Origin: Acidobacteriota bacterium
GTDB lineage: Bacteria; Actinomycetota; Acidimicrobiia; Spongiisociales; UBA5794
Length of the DNA: 21,511 nt
Direction of reading: 5' to 3'
Assembly: GCA_004356175.1 (NCBI GenBank)
Contig: SMXV01000073.1
Span: 1-21,511, forward strand
Each line of letters begins with the position of its first letter. The first letter of the stretch is position 1. Both the position numbers and the translations under genes were made by a program. Of the stretch, positions 1-8,521 are shown one piece after another. A model generated the notes under the pieces. The model made no database searches and had not been told where the DNA came from. It saw nothing but the letters and a program-made list of their open reading frames with translations.

Positions 1-63
1 GCACCCTTTCATTAGTCGAAATTTGATCATGCCCCTACCCAGCAAGATGGGGGACCAAACAAT

Positions 64-87
64 GATACCTGACTACCCAGAGGTATC
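64..87 (-). terminator. possible clpC terminator hairpin
   Basis: A perfect 7-bp inverted repeat (GATACCT / AGGTATC) with a 10-nt loop lies about 25 nt beyond the clpC stop codon. On the minus strand the hairpin is followed by a T-rich but interrupted stretch (ATTGTTTGG). It is a reasonable rho-independent terminator for clpC, though weak because of the modest stem and broken U-tract. Confidence 0.4.
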
Positions 88-111
88 TCGCTCAGAATGG
101 GAACGAAAGGT

Positions 112-2610
112 CTAGTTTTCGGCGAGCTCCACGGGAGCCTCGGACGGCGTCTCAATTGCCTCGAACGCCAGCTTGCCCTTGGTCTCCTCATCGACGGTCA
201 CAAGAATCGTGCTACCGGCTGAAAATTCCTTGAAAAGCACCTTCTCAGACAGAGGATCCTCAAGCAGCTGTTGGATGGCACGCCGTAGTGGGCGAGCACC
301 AAGCTGAGGGTCGTAACCCTCCTTGGCAAGAAGCTCCTTTGCGTCGTCCGTGAGGACAAGGTCAAGAGCCTGGCTCTCAAGCTGTTCGCGTACTCGCACA
401 AGAAGAAGGTCAACAATCAACTTGACCTCTTCCACCGTGAGTTCGTGAAACACGATCACTTCGTCGACCCTGTTGAGGAACTCTGGCCGGAAATGGTTCT
501 TGAGTGCTTCGGTGACTTTTGTACGCATCCTCTCGTAGTTGATTGCGTCATCGTCCTGGGAGAATCCGATTGTCTTCTTGCGCATTTCTGCGGTTCCGAG
601 GTTTGATGTCATGATGATGACAGTGTTCTTGAAGTCGACGGTTCGACCCTGGCTATCAGTCAGATGGCCATCCTCAAGAATCTGCAACAGAATGTTGAAT
701 ACATCCGGATGTGCCTTCTCGATCTCGTCAAACAGGACAACGGAGAACGGCTTGCGACGCACAGCTTCGGTGAGTTGACCGCCCTCATCGTATCCAACGT
801 ACCCAGGGGGCGACCCGACAAGACGCGACACAGCGTGCTTCTCCATGTACTCGGACATGTCAATCTGGATCAATGCCGACTCGTCACCGAAGAGAAAGTC
901 TGTGAGCGCTTTCGCGGTCTCGGTTTTTCCAACGCCAGATGGTCCAAGGAAGATGAACGAACCACCTGGGCGCTTCGGATCCTTCAGACCGGCACGGGTT
1001 CGCCGAATTGCCTTCGAGACCGCGGTAATTCCGTCAGCCTGACCGATGATGCGTTTGTGGAGCTCGTCCTCCATGTTGAGAAGACGCGATGTCTCCTCCT
1101 CGGTCAGCCGGTGAACAGGTATGCCTGTCCACTGTGCAAGGACTTCGGCGATTTCTTCCTCGTCAATGGTCGACTTGAACACGGGTGCTGACTCGGCAGC
1201 AGCTGACTCCGCCTCGGAACGCTCCCGTACGAGCTCTCGCTCAGTGTCACGAAGTTTGGCTGCACGCTCATACTGCTGGGCATTGACCGCTTCGCGCTTG
1301 TCCGAACGAACCTTCCCGATCTTGTCGTCTATCTCTTTGACATCGTCAGGCAGCCCAGACCTGCGCAAGCGCATCCGGCTACCTGCCTCGTCAATGAGGT
1401 CGATAGCTTTGTCCGGCAGGAACCTGTCGGATATGTATCGATCCGCAAGGTTCGCTGCGTTGACGAGAGCCTGGTCGGTGTACTCAACCTGGTGGTGCTC
1501 CTCGTACGAGTCGCGCAGGCCCCCAAGAATCTTGATGGTGTCTGCCACAGATGGCTCTTCAACCTTGACTGGCTGGAATCGTCTTTCAAGAGCCGAGTCT
1601 TTTTCGAGGTACTTCCGGTATTCCTCAAGAGTCGTTGCGCCGATTGTCTGGAGTTCACCTCGCGCAAGCATTGGCTTGAGAATGCTCGCAGCATCAATCG
1701 CCCCCTCTGCAGCCCCCGCACCAACGAGGGTGTGAATCTCGTCGATGAAGAGAATAATGTCGCCTCGCGTCTTGATCTCCTTGAGAACTTTCTTGAGACG
1801 TTCCTCAAAGTCGCCTCTGTACCGCGAACCTGCTACGAGGGCTCCAAGGTCAAGGGTGTAGATGTGCTTGCCAGTGAGCGTGTCAGGAACGGTGCCGTCG
1901 ACGATCTTTTGGGCAAGACCCTCAACAATCGCGGTCTTGCCGACACCGGGCTCGCCGATGAGGACAGGGTTGTTCTTTGTCCGGCGAGACAGCACCTGCA
2001 TGACACGCTCTATTTCGTTAGCGCGTCCAATGACAGGGTCGAGTTTCTGCTCTTTTGCAAGCTGGGTGAGATTGCGGCCGAACTGATCAAGGACCGCTGA
2101 ACCAGAGGACGAACCGCCGTCGCGTGAACTCGAACCACCTGGGTGGCCGCCTGAGCGTTCGCCTTCGTCACCCTGCACACCAGAGAGCAATTGAATAACG
2201 GTCTGTCGCACCTTGGTCAATTCAGCGCCAAGTTTCACGAGGACCTGCGCGGCAACACCCTCACCCTCACGGATGAGACCGAGCAGGATGTGCTCAGTCC
2301 CGATGTAATTGTGGCCAAGCTGAAGTGCCTCACGCAGTGAGAGTTCAAGGACCTTCTTTGCGCGAGGTGTAAAAGGTATGTGACCGGTTGGCGCCTGCGA
2401 ACCTTGTCCGATGATTTCGATGACCTGGGTTCGTACAGAGTCGAGATCAATGCCGAGGCTTTCAAGGGCACGGGCTGCAACACCCTCTCCCTCATGGATG
2501 AGACCGAGCAGGATGTGCTCAGTCCCGATGTAATTGTGGTTCAGGAGGCGCGCTTCTTCCTGCGCTAGTACGACGACCCTTCGGGCTCTATCTGTAAAAC
2601 GTTCGAACAC
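112..2610 (-). CDS. clpC: ATP-dependent Clp protease ATP-binding subunit ClpC
   Basis: This is a Hsp100/Clp AAA+ unfoldase that feeds proteins to the ClpP protease in the cytoplasm. The 832-aa product has the full class layout: a double Clp N-domain repeat (about residues 1-145, each repeat with HNYIGTEHILLGLI), a Gly/Ser linker near 156-171, AAA+ module 1 with Walker A GEPGVGKT (219-226) and FIDEIH, a UVR-like M domain (about 437-457), and AAA+ module 2 with GPSGVGKT (556-563). I chose the GTG start at 2610 because it gives the canonical N-terminus (M)FERFTDRARR and has a GAGGTGA ribosome site about 6 nt upstream. The frame stays open to 2793, but the extra 61 residues are unlike the family. 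In M. tuberculosis clpC1 lies near lysS in the same orientation; here two plus-strand genes separate them. Confidence 0.97.
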   Translation of the reverse strand: MFERFTDRARRVVVLAQEEARLLNHNYIGTEHILLGLIHEGEGVAARALESLGIDLDSVRTQVIEIIGQGSQAPTGHIPFTPRAKKVLELSLREALQLGHNYIGTEHILLGLIREGEGVAAQVLVKLGAELTKVRQTVIQLLSGVQGDEGERSGGHPGGSSSRDGGSSSGSAVLDQFGRNLTQLAKEQKLDPVIGRANEIERVMQVLSRRTKNNPVLIGEPGVGKTAIVEGLAQKIVDGTVPDTLTGKHIYTLDLGALVAGSRYRGDFEERLKKVLKEIKTRGDIILFIDEIHTLVGAGAAEGAIDAASILKPMLARGELQTIGATTLEEYRKYLEKDSALERRFQPVKVEEPSVADTIKILGGLRDSYEEHHQVEYTDQALVNAANLADRYISDRFLPDKAIDLIDEAGSRMRLRRSGLPDDVKEIDDKIGKVRSDKREAVNAQQYERAAKLRDTERELVRERSEAESAAAESAPVFKSTIDEEEIAEVLAQWTGIPVHRLTEEETSRLLNMEDELHKRIIGQADGITAVSKAIRRTRAGLKDPKRPGGSFIFLGPSGVGKTETAKALTDFLFGDESALIQIDMSEYMEKHAVSRLVGSPPGYVGYDEGGQLTEAVRRKPFSVVLFDEIEKAHPDVFNILLQILEDGHLTDSQGRTVDFKNTVIIMTSNLGTAEMRKKTIGFSQDDDAINYERMRTKVTEALKNHFRPEFLNRVDEVIVFHELTVEEVKLIVDLLLVRVREQLESQALDLVLTDDAKELLAKEGYDPQLGARPLRRAIQQLLEDPLSEKVLFKEFSAGSTILVTVDEETKGKLAFEAIETPSEAPVELAEN
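2271..2539 (-). repeat. 44-bp exact direct repeat inside clpC
   Basis: Bases 2271-2314 and 2496-2539 are identical over 44 bp, and their starts are 225 bp (exactly 75 codons) apart. They encode the same stretch of the two Clp N-domain repeats (HNYIGTEHILLGLI). The protein repeat is normal for ClpC; perfect identity at DNA level over 44 bp, including synonymous positions, is more than the protein fold requires. Confidence 0.9.
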
Positions 2611-2785
2611 GTTCTTCACCTCATAAGGCTTTGGCGCTCCGAATATCGGTGCGCCTCGCGGAGTATAGGTACCGAATACCTCTACGCCGGGGACTAGCAG
2701 AACCGTCAGTCCCTGACCCCTCGGTCTGGCTTTTGTATCGTTAACCGGATTGTTACCCTCTCCATTCCCAGCCGTGGAGCCGATA
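2611..2785. promoter_or_regulatory. divergent clpC / prenyl synthase promoter region
   Basis: This 175-bp gap separates two divergent genes and so should hold promoters for both. On the minus strand TATACT (2662-2667) resembles a -10 element about 50 nt upstream of the clpC GTG, but I see no good -35 at 17 nt. An imperfect operator-like repeat, AGGTA-N5-TACCT (2667-2681), overlaps its edge. I found no CIRCE element and no convincing ClgR box. Confidence 0.3.
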
Positions 2786-3778
2786 GTGGACAATCCGATG
2801 TTTCAGGATCTTGTGCCCATCCCACGCGTATGGGAGCGCATGGCAAGGGTCGAGACCCGCCTACGTGAATCATCGGTCGCAGAAACACCCTTCTTGACCA
2901 AGATCGCTCAACACGGACTTGTCGCGGGCGGCAAGCGGTACCGTCCCCTGCTGGCACAAGTCGCTGCTGAACTTGGCACAGAGACGGGCGAAGCTCCGGT
3001 TGAGGCTGGAGTCGCTGTTGAGCTCGTGCATCTTGGATCGCTCTACCACGACGACGTCATTGACGAGGCGAACGCTCGAAGAGGAATTACCTCAGTCAAT
3101 GCGAACTGGTCGAATAGTGTCGCAATTCTGGCTGGCGACTTTCTTCTGGCACGCGCGTCGGAGATTGCTTCGCCGCTCGGCGAAGCAGCGGTGTCACTCA
3201 TTGCGCGCACATACGCGCAACTCTGCGAGGGCCAGGTGTCCGAACTCGTGTACGCGCACAGTCTTGAGCATGGGCCGGATGGGTACTACAGAGTCATTGG
3301 GGGAAAGACCGCGTCACTGATACGCACATCCGCTCGGCTCGGCGCATTGACAGGTGGAGCTGACGCCGACGCGGTCGAGAGTATTTCTGAGTGGGCATGG
3401 CAGATGGGCATGGTGTTCCAGATGACGGACGACGTGCTCGATCTGATTGCGAGTGACGAGTTCCTGGGCAAACCGGCAGGTTCAGATATCGGCGAGGGGA
3501 CATTCACGCTTCCGGTGCTTCTTGCCTCCAAGGGTCAAGACGGCGACGAGATCGGCTCACTGCTTTCGGGCGGCAGCCCGTACGCACAAGACGCCATCTC
3601 CCGTGTCATCGAGTTGACAGTGTCTGGCGGCTACATCGACATCGTCCTCGACGAATGCGAGGAGCGTATCCGCAATGCAGAGAAGGCAGCCGACCAGATC
3701 CCGTCGAACCCGCTGAAGACCGTCCTGGGCAACCTCGACCAATACCTCATGAACCGCGTCCTGAACGCCCGCACCTAA
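2786..3778 (+). CDS. long-chain trans-polyprenyl diphosphate synthase
   Basis: This is a class I isoprenyl diphosphate synthase that extends allylic diphosphates with isopentenyl diphosphate, typically making the side chain of menaquinone. The 330-aa product has GGKRYRP (48-54), the first Asp-rich motif DDVID (89-93) and the second DDVLD (215-219), all needed for Mg-diphosphate binding. The residues four and five positions before the first motif are small (Ser and Gly), which in this family fits a long (C30 or more) product rather than GGPP or FPP; the exact chain length cannot be read. I chose GTG at 2786 because GGAG lies 6 nt upstream. An in-frame TTG at 2750 and ATG at 2798 are alternatives. 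It is divergent from clpC and the next gene on the same strand begins 132 bp later. Confidence 0.9.
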   Translation: MDNPMFQDLVPIPRVWERMARVETRLRESSVAETPFLTKIAQHGLVAGGKRYRPLLAQVAAELGTETGEAPVEAGVAVELVHLGSLYHDDVIDEANARRGITSVNANWSNSVAILAGDFLLARASEIASPLGEAAVSLIARTYAQLCEGQVSELVYAHSLEHGPDGYYRVIGGKTASLIRTSARLGALTGGADADAVESISEWAWQMGMVFQMTDDVLDLIASDEFLGKPAGSDIGEGTFTLPVLLASKGQDGDEIGSLLSGGSPYAQDAISRVIELTVSGGYIDIVLDECEERIRNAEKAADQIPSNPLKTVLGNLDQYLMNRVLNART

Positions 3779-3801
3779 CCCACCTGCCCCACGGACCCAG
3801 G

Positions 3802-3845
3802 GCAACCTCGTTCCTCGGTTGCTTGTGAGAATCCTACGGATTCTC
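3802..3845 (+). terminator. hairpin pair after prenyl synthase gene
   Basis: Two inverted repeats follow the prenyl synthase stop: GCAACC/GGTTGC with a 9-nt loop (3802-3822) and a perfect 8-bp GAGAATCC/GGATTCTC with a 3-nt loop (3827-3845). Neither has a U-tract, so this may be a rho-dependent or attenuating structure rather than a classical terminator. Confidence 0.35.
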
Positions 3846-3910
3846 GAGACTCGCAAGGTTGGCACGTTGGATGAGAACGGGTATCGGGAATTGATGACTA
3901 CGTTTCGGAC

Positions 3911-5272
3911 GTGCCAATTCGAGTCATCTCACTCGTGATATCTCTCTGTGCGCTCGCTGCGGCGTGCACACCTTCCAACACTGCTCCGACAACCCCAAGC
4001 ACAAGCACGGCCACGACGACCGTTTCGCCTCCAACGACGCAACCGCTCGCAACCCCAAGTCCCCCGAACCCGGTTGATCCGGATACCCAGGATCCAATCG
4101 AACCCCCGAAGCGTCCGGACATTTTCGACACTGCCTCGGACGCCTTCGGCGCTGTGGGAGATTTTGTGACAGGGTCACCACCTGATGATTACGACATCGA
4201 CGCGCTCTCGACGATCCAACGGTGGCTGCCTCAATCGACTGTCGATGCCCTCGTGTGGGATGTGTTCACCGATGGCGGCGGTACCAACGTGCTCGCGATA
4301 TCGGTGATTCCGCCACTCACCTGGCGTGGAGACCCAAACTTTTTACCTGCTCTGCTCGAGACGCTCACCGAGAGCGACACTGAGGTGGTCCTTCCTGGCA
4401 TGTTCAAGGTTGTCATACCGCGCGGGCTCATCCTCTTTGCCCAGTCGACCGGCGACGGTTTCATAGTGACGACATCGTCAACACCAGGCGTCGCGATGAG
4501 ATACCTCGAAGAGCTCTCTGCCGAGTCAAGCCCCCAGACCGTTTGGACGAGTGGCATGTGTCTCTACATCGATCCGGACACAGAGACGCTGCCATACGCG
4601 CCGTTCCCCAAGGACATCGTCGTGCCATGCGAGGGCGCACACAACGCTGAAGTGGTGCTCTCTCGCCAGATCGGCACTGACCTCGCCAAGTACGATGCCG
4701 ACGCAATCACCTACGAACGTAACTACGAGTGTGATAAGGCCTACTCGGATGTATTCGGCTCCCAACGGGAACACACGCCGACACTGATCACCTACATGCC
4801 GGACGAGGACGAATGGAATCGGGGCGACCGGTATCTGGCATGCGTGGTTGAACTCAGGGACACAAACGGCCCTCAGTTGTTCACCGGCCCCATGGCAGAC
4901 AGGTCTGATCTTGCATGGAATCCGGATAGTGGCGCATGCCTCGACAGCTCATTCGCACCTCAGGTCATCGACTGTGCCATTCGCCACGGTTCCCAATTCA
5001 TTGGTGACGTCACGGTCGATGCACAGCGGTGGCCCTCCGACTTCTTTGCGGTGTTCACTGCAGCGTGTCAGGACCTGCTTGGTGAATTTCTCTCAAATGG
5101 GCCAGCAACGGTCGACGTCTTCGCGTCAGGGCTTGGACCATTCGCATTTGAGCAAGGTGACCGGACGGTTCGGTGTTACGCATTTGCGCTCGTCGACGGA
5201 CAGGTGGTCGATGTTGCGGGGTCATTTGACGGCGTGTGGCGAGTGATCGATGGCACCGGCATAGCCGCATAA
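3911..5272 (+). CDS. lipoprotein with two septum-formation-like Cys-rich repeats
   Basis: The 453-aa product starts with a short hydrophobic signal ending in the lipobox LAAAC, so Cys19 is the likely lipidated residue and the protein sits on the outer face of the membrane. A Thr/Pro/Ser-rich linker (about 20-68) follows, then a region with no recognised domain (about 70-210). The C-terminal half carries two tandem units with matching cysteines: Cys217, 240, 274, 311 and Cys343, 355, 386, 422. The first contains GMCL and VPCEGAHNAEVV, which resembles the actinobacterial Septum_form family (PF13845); the second is a more diverged copy (GACL, DCAIRHGSQFIGDV). The start is GTG with a weak ribosome site. 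The biochemical function of this family is not established; a division or envelope role is only suggested by the family name. Confidence 0.8.
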   Translation: MPIRVISLVISLCALAAACTPSNTAPTTPSTSTATTTVSPPTTQPLATPSPPNPVDPDTQDPIEPPKRPDIFDTASDAFGAVGDFVTGSPPDDYDIDALSTIQRWLPQSTVDALVWDVFTDGGGTNVLAISVIPPLTWRGDPNFLPALLETLTESDTEVVLPGMFKVVIPRGLILFAQSTGDGFIVTTSSTPGVAMRYLEELSAESSPQTVWTSGMCLYIDPDTETLPYAPFPKDIVVPCEGAHNAEVVLSRQIGTDLAKYDADAITYERNYECDKAYSDVFGSQREHTPTLITYMPDEDEWNRGDRYLACVVELRDTNGPQLFTGPMADRSDLAWNPDSGACLDSSFAPQVIDCAIRHGSQFIGDVTVDAQRWPSDFFAVFTAACQDLLGEFLSNGPATVDVFASGLGPFAFEQGDRTVRCYAFALVDGQVVDVAGSFDGVWRVIDGTGIAA

Positions 5273-5310
5273 CACAACTGCGTTTCATCGGACTCTGACA
5301 GCAGATTGTG
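5273..5310. terminator. possible shared hairpin between convergent genes
   Basis: The 65-bp gap between the lipoprotein gene and the convergent lysS contains CACAACTGC (5273-5281) facing GCAGATTGTG (5301-5310), which pair with one bulged base around a 19-nt loop. The location suits a bidirectional terminator, but there is no U-tract and the loop is long. Confidence 0.25.
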
Positions 5311-5337
5311 GACACCAATCCGCACGGGTCACCTGGC

Positions 5338-6861
5338 TCAGTTGGAGGGCAGCGGACGCATCGTAGGAAACAGGATGACCTCCCTGATGTGCTGTTTATC
5401 CGTCAGCAACATCACGAGACGGTCAACACCAAGGCCAAGTCCTCCGGTTGGAGGAAGCCCGTATTCAAGCGCAAGTATGTAGTCCTCGTCCACCGGATGC
5501 GCCTTGTCATCACCGGCAGCACGTGCATCGGCCTGCGCTTCAAAGCGTGCCCTCTGGTCATACGGGTCGTTGAGTTCTGAGAACGCATTTGCGTACTCGT
5601 CACCCGCAATAATCAGCTCGAAACGTTCCGTGACGTGGGGCTTTGACCGATGCACCCTCGCGAGCGGCGAGATCTCGATGGGATGCTCTGTCACGAACGT
5701 TGGGTCCCACAATGTGTCCTCCACAAGGGTGTCAAAGAGCGCCTCCATCAGCTTGCCTGTGCCCCAATGATCTTCGGGAGTGATTCCGTGGTTCAGAGCC
5801 AGAGTCCGTAGCTCTTCGAGAGGCGTGTCGTAGGTAACCGGCTCACCAACGGCCTCCTGCGTTAGTTCAAGCATCGTTGCCCTGCGATAGGGGCCTGAGA
5901 GATCGAGCAACTTTCCGTCGTATGTGATCGTGTCGGCTCCGGTGGCCGCAACAGCGCACGCTGAGACGACCTCCTCGACAAGCACCATCATGTCGTTGTA
6001 GTCGGCAAACGCTTCATAGGACTCGAGCATGGTGAATTCAGGATTGTGCGTCGAGTCGATCCCCTCGTTGCGAAAGATGCGACCGATCTCGAACACCCTC
6101 TCAAGCCCCCCAACCACGAGACGTTTCAGGTACAGCTCGGTGGCGATTCGTAGATACATGTCCTGGTCGAGCGCGTTGTGTCGCGTGGCAAAGGGTCGCG
6201 CTGCAGCACCTGTCGCCTGTGCAAGCAGGACGGGCGTCTCTACCTCCACATATCCGCGACGCTCGAACTGGCTTCTCAATTCACTAACGATCCGTGCCCG
6301 AGTGAGGGCAACCTTTCTCGATTCCTCATTCGCGAGCAGGTCGACGTAACGACGGCGACTTCGCTGCTCAACGTCCTTGAGACCATGCCACTTGTCTGGC
6401 GGCGTCCGAAGGCTCTTCTGCAGAAGTACGACGCTCGAGACACGGACGCTCAATTCGCCACGCTTCGAGGCGATGATCTCGCCGGTTGCACCAATCCAGT
6501 CACCCGTATCGAGGTCGCGGAATGCTTCGAACCCTTCGTCGCCGATGGTGCTTCTATCGACAAAGAGCTGAATCGTTCCTGACCCATCCGTCAACGGCGC
6601 GAAGATGAGTTTCCCCATCTCTCGCGACGCCTTGAGGCGACCGGCAACGGTCGTGAGTTCGCCCGTTGATGTGCCAGGCTCAATATCGGAGAACCGTGTA
6701 GCGAGGTCGGCCGCCATGTCTGTACGTTCGAAGGAGTAGGGAAACCCTTCGCCGTCGGTGATTCTGCGGTACTTCGCGACCCGTTCGCGCATGAGCGGGC
6801 TCACCTCGGCAAGATCGTCACCCCCGGAGGGCCCGGCGGCGGACTGCTCATCGTGTGTCAT
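5338..6861 (-). CDS. lysS: lysyl-tRNA synthetase, class II
   Basis: This enzyme charges tRNA-Lys with lysine using ATP, in the cytoplasm. The 507-aa product has an N-terminal OB-fold anticodon-binding domain (about 68-150) and a class II catalytic core: motif 1 around 203-210 (GYVEVETP), motif 2 around 262-280 (FRNEGIDSTHNPEFT) and motif 3 near the C-terminus (GLGLGVDRLVMLL). Length is normal for bacterial LysS. The ATG overlaps the coaX stop as ATGA, so it is probably translated by coupling from the upstream pantothenate genes. LysS after coaX matches the M. tuberculosis order, except that lsr2 does not follow it here. Confidence 0.97.
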   Translation of the reverse strand: MTHDEQSAAGPSGGDDLAEVSPLMRERVAKYRRITDGEGFPYSFERTDMAADLATRFSDIEPGTSTGELTTVAGRLKASREMGKLIFAPLTDGSGTIQLFVDRSTIGDEGFEAFRDLDTGDWIGATGEIIASKRGELSVRVSSVVLLQKSLRTPPDKWHGLKDVEQRSRRRYVDLLANEESRKVALTRARIVSELRSQFERRGYVEVETPVLLAQATGAAARPFATRHNALDQDMYLRIATELYLKRLVVGGLERVFEIGRIFRNEGIDSTHNPEFTMLESYEAFADYNDMMVLVEEVVSACAVAATGADTITYDGKLLDLSGPYRRATMLELTQEAVGEPVTYDTPLEELRTLALNHGITPEDHWGTGKLMEALFDTLVEDTLWDPTFVTEHPIEISPLARVHRSKPHVTERFELIIAGDEYANAFSELNDPYDQRARFEAQADARAAGDDKAHPVDEDYILALEYGLPPTGGLGLGVDRLVMLLTDKQHIREVILFPTMRPLPSN

Positions 6862-7631
6862 ACATCGTCCTGATTGCGTTCAAAAATCATGCGCAGACCC
6901 TCAAGAGTCAGATAGGGATCGACCGTCTCAACACTTGAGCAGTGTGGCACAATCGTGGATGCCAGACCACCGGTTGCCACTCTCGCCACCGGCTCGTCGA
7001 ATTCAGCCACGATACGCTCCATAATTCCGTCAACAAGCCCTGCGTGGCCGTAGAGGCTGCCAGACTGGATGGCTTCAACGGTTCCCCGCCCGATGACGGA
7101 ACGTGGAATGGAGAACTCAACGGTTCGAAGCGCTGCTGCACGCGAAATTAAGGCATTGGTCGAGACTTCAAGTCCAGCAGCGATGGATCCTCCAACATAC
7201 GCGCCGTCGGCATTGACAACGTCGAAGTTCGTTGAAGTGCCAAAATCGACAACCACAACAGGCGCCCCATACTTCTGCCTCGCAGCCAGTGCGTTGACAA
7301 TTCGGTCAGCCCCGACCTCCCGTGGATTGTCGATGTCGATCGACATGCCCGTCTTGACGCCTGGCTCCACAACGACAACGGCGCCTGTCGTGAGATGAGG
7401 AGCAACTCGACGAAGCGCACTGGTGATTGCCGGAACCACACTTGAGATCGACACTCCGCTGATGTCTTCCTGGGAAAACCCGTCCGCACCAAGAATGCCC
7501 ACGAGCTGCCATCGCGCTTCGTCGAACGTCATGTTCGGATCCGTTGACACTCGCCAGTGACCCACAAGGTCGTCGTCGTCGAAAAGTCCGAGCGCGATCT
7601 GCGTATTTCCAACATCGATCGCCAGCAGCAT
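6858..7631 (-). CDS. coaX: type III pantothenate kinase
   Basis: CoaX phosphorylates pantothenate with ATP, the first step from vitamin B5 to coenzyme A. The 257-aa product shows the ASKHA-fold signatures of the family: DVGNT at the N-terminus (Asp6), GADRIVN with the probable catalytic base Asp109, and DFGTST around 129-134. Length is standard. The ATG overlaps the panC stop by one base (TGATG), and the gene's own stop overlaps the lysS start, so panC, coaX and lysS form one coupled unit. Together with PanC it covers two consecutive steps of CoA synthesis. Confidence 0.96.
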   Translation of the reverse strand: MLLAIDVGNTQIALGLFDDDDLVGHWRVSTDPNMTFDEARWQLVGILGADGFSQEDISGVSISSVVPAITSALRRVAPHLTTGAVVVVEPGVKTGMSIDIDNPREVGADRIVNALAARQKYGAPVVVVDFGTSTNFDVVNADGAYVGGSIAAGLEVSTNALISRAAALRTVEFSIPRSVIGRGTVEAIQSGSLYGHAGLVDGIMERIVAEFDEPVARVATGGLASTIVPHCSSVETVDPYLTLEGLRMIFERNQDDV

Positions 7632-8521
7632 CAGGAACCTCCATACAGAATGCTCGGTCGGGTGAGGCGAGTACCACGGTCTGCCGTGCCCGTTGATGGG
7701 TCGAGTGTCACGTTGTCAATCAGCCGAACACCGCCAACGGTACCTGCAACGGCAACGAAAGCCTCAGCGTCGATCGCATCGACCGTTCGGGCATCAGCTG
7801 ACCGTGCCACCTCGACATGGTCGACAGCAAGCTGCTGGGACAATGCAAGCGACTGGCGGACGATGTCCCTGAGAACTCGGGACTTCCTCTCCCCCGCTTC
7901 GAACGCATCAGCAACGAGCATCAGTGAGGTCGAGAGGCTCAAGGCGGTTGCGCGGTTGGTCTCATCAATCTTCACGTTTCTGCTCGACAGGGCAAGACCA
8001 TCTGCCTCCCGCACCGTTGATATGCCACGAACGGAGACGGGAAACGCCAAGTCAGCAACAAGCGCTCGAACAACAGCGAGCTGCTGCGCGTCCTTGCGGC
8101 CAAAATACGCCACATCGGGCTGCAGCCCTGCAAAAAGTTTCGCCACAACCGTTGCGACACCATCAAAGTGACCGGGGCGGTGTGCACCCTCCATGCCCTC
8201 TGCAACCGTACCAACAGAGACAACAGTTCGGTGCTGGAACGGATACATGTGCTCGACGCTCGGCGTGAACATGATGTCAGCACCAGCATCGCTGGCCAGC
8301 GCGCTGTCGCGCCCAGCGTCTCTTGGATAGGTCTCAAGATCCTTCTGCTGACCGAACTGCATCGGGTTGACGAATACGCTGACGACGACGGTGTCGTTCT
8401 CGCTGCGGGCGGTCTCGATGAGACTGAGATGGCCCTCATGGAGGTAGCCCATTGTGGGGACAAGGCCCACTCGTCCGTCGGCAAGCTCGCGGGCCCCGTT
8501 GAACGTTGAGACGGTCTTCAC
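7631..8521 (-). CDS. panC: pantothenate synthetase
   Basis: PanC joins pantoate and beta-alanine in an ATP-dependent reaction through a pantoyl-adenylate. The 296-aa product has the nucleotidyl-transferase HIGH-like motif in PTMGYLHEGHLSLI (about 22-35), SVFVNPMQF (48-56), YFGRKDAQQL and the SSRN part of the KMSKS-like loop. Length and motifs are typical. The ATG overlaps the preceding DUF2520 gene by 4 nt and the stop overlaps coaX by one base. The aspartate decarboxylase gene panD, which often makes the beta-alanine next door, is absent from this window. Confidence 0.97.
   Translation of the reverse strand: MKTVSTFNGARELADGRVGLVPTMGYLHEGHLSLIETARSENDTVVVSVFVNPMQFGQQKDLETYPRDAGRDSALASDAGADIMFTPSVEHMYPFQHRTVVSVGTVAEGMEGAHRPGHFDGVATVVAKLFAGLQPDVAYFGRKDAQQLAVVRALVADLAFPVSVRGISTVREADGLALSSRNVKIDETNRATALSLSTSLMLVADAFEAGERKSRVLRDIVRQSLALSQQLAVDHVEVARSADARTVDAIDAEAFVAVAGTVGGVRLIDNVTLDPSTGTADRGTRLTRPSILYGGS

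Noticed and set aside
1121..1735. Long open frame antisense to clpC
   Set aside because: It lies wholly inside clpC on the opposite strand, its translation is Ser/Arg-rich low complexity, and clpC itself has full-length family conservation.
2611..2793. N-terminal extension of ClpC up to an ATG at 2793
   Set aside because: The extra 61 residues are unlike ClpC, would overlap the divergent prenyl synthase start, and a strong ribosome site points to GTG at 2610.
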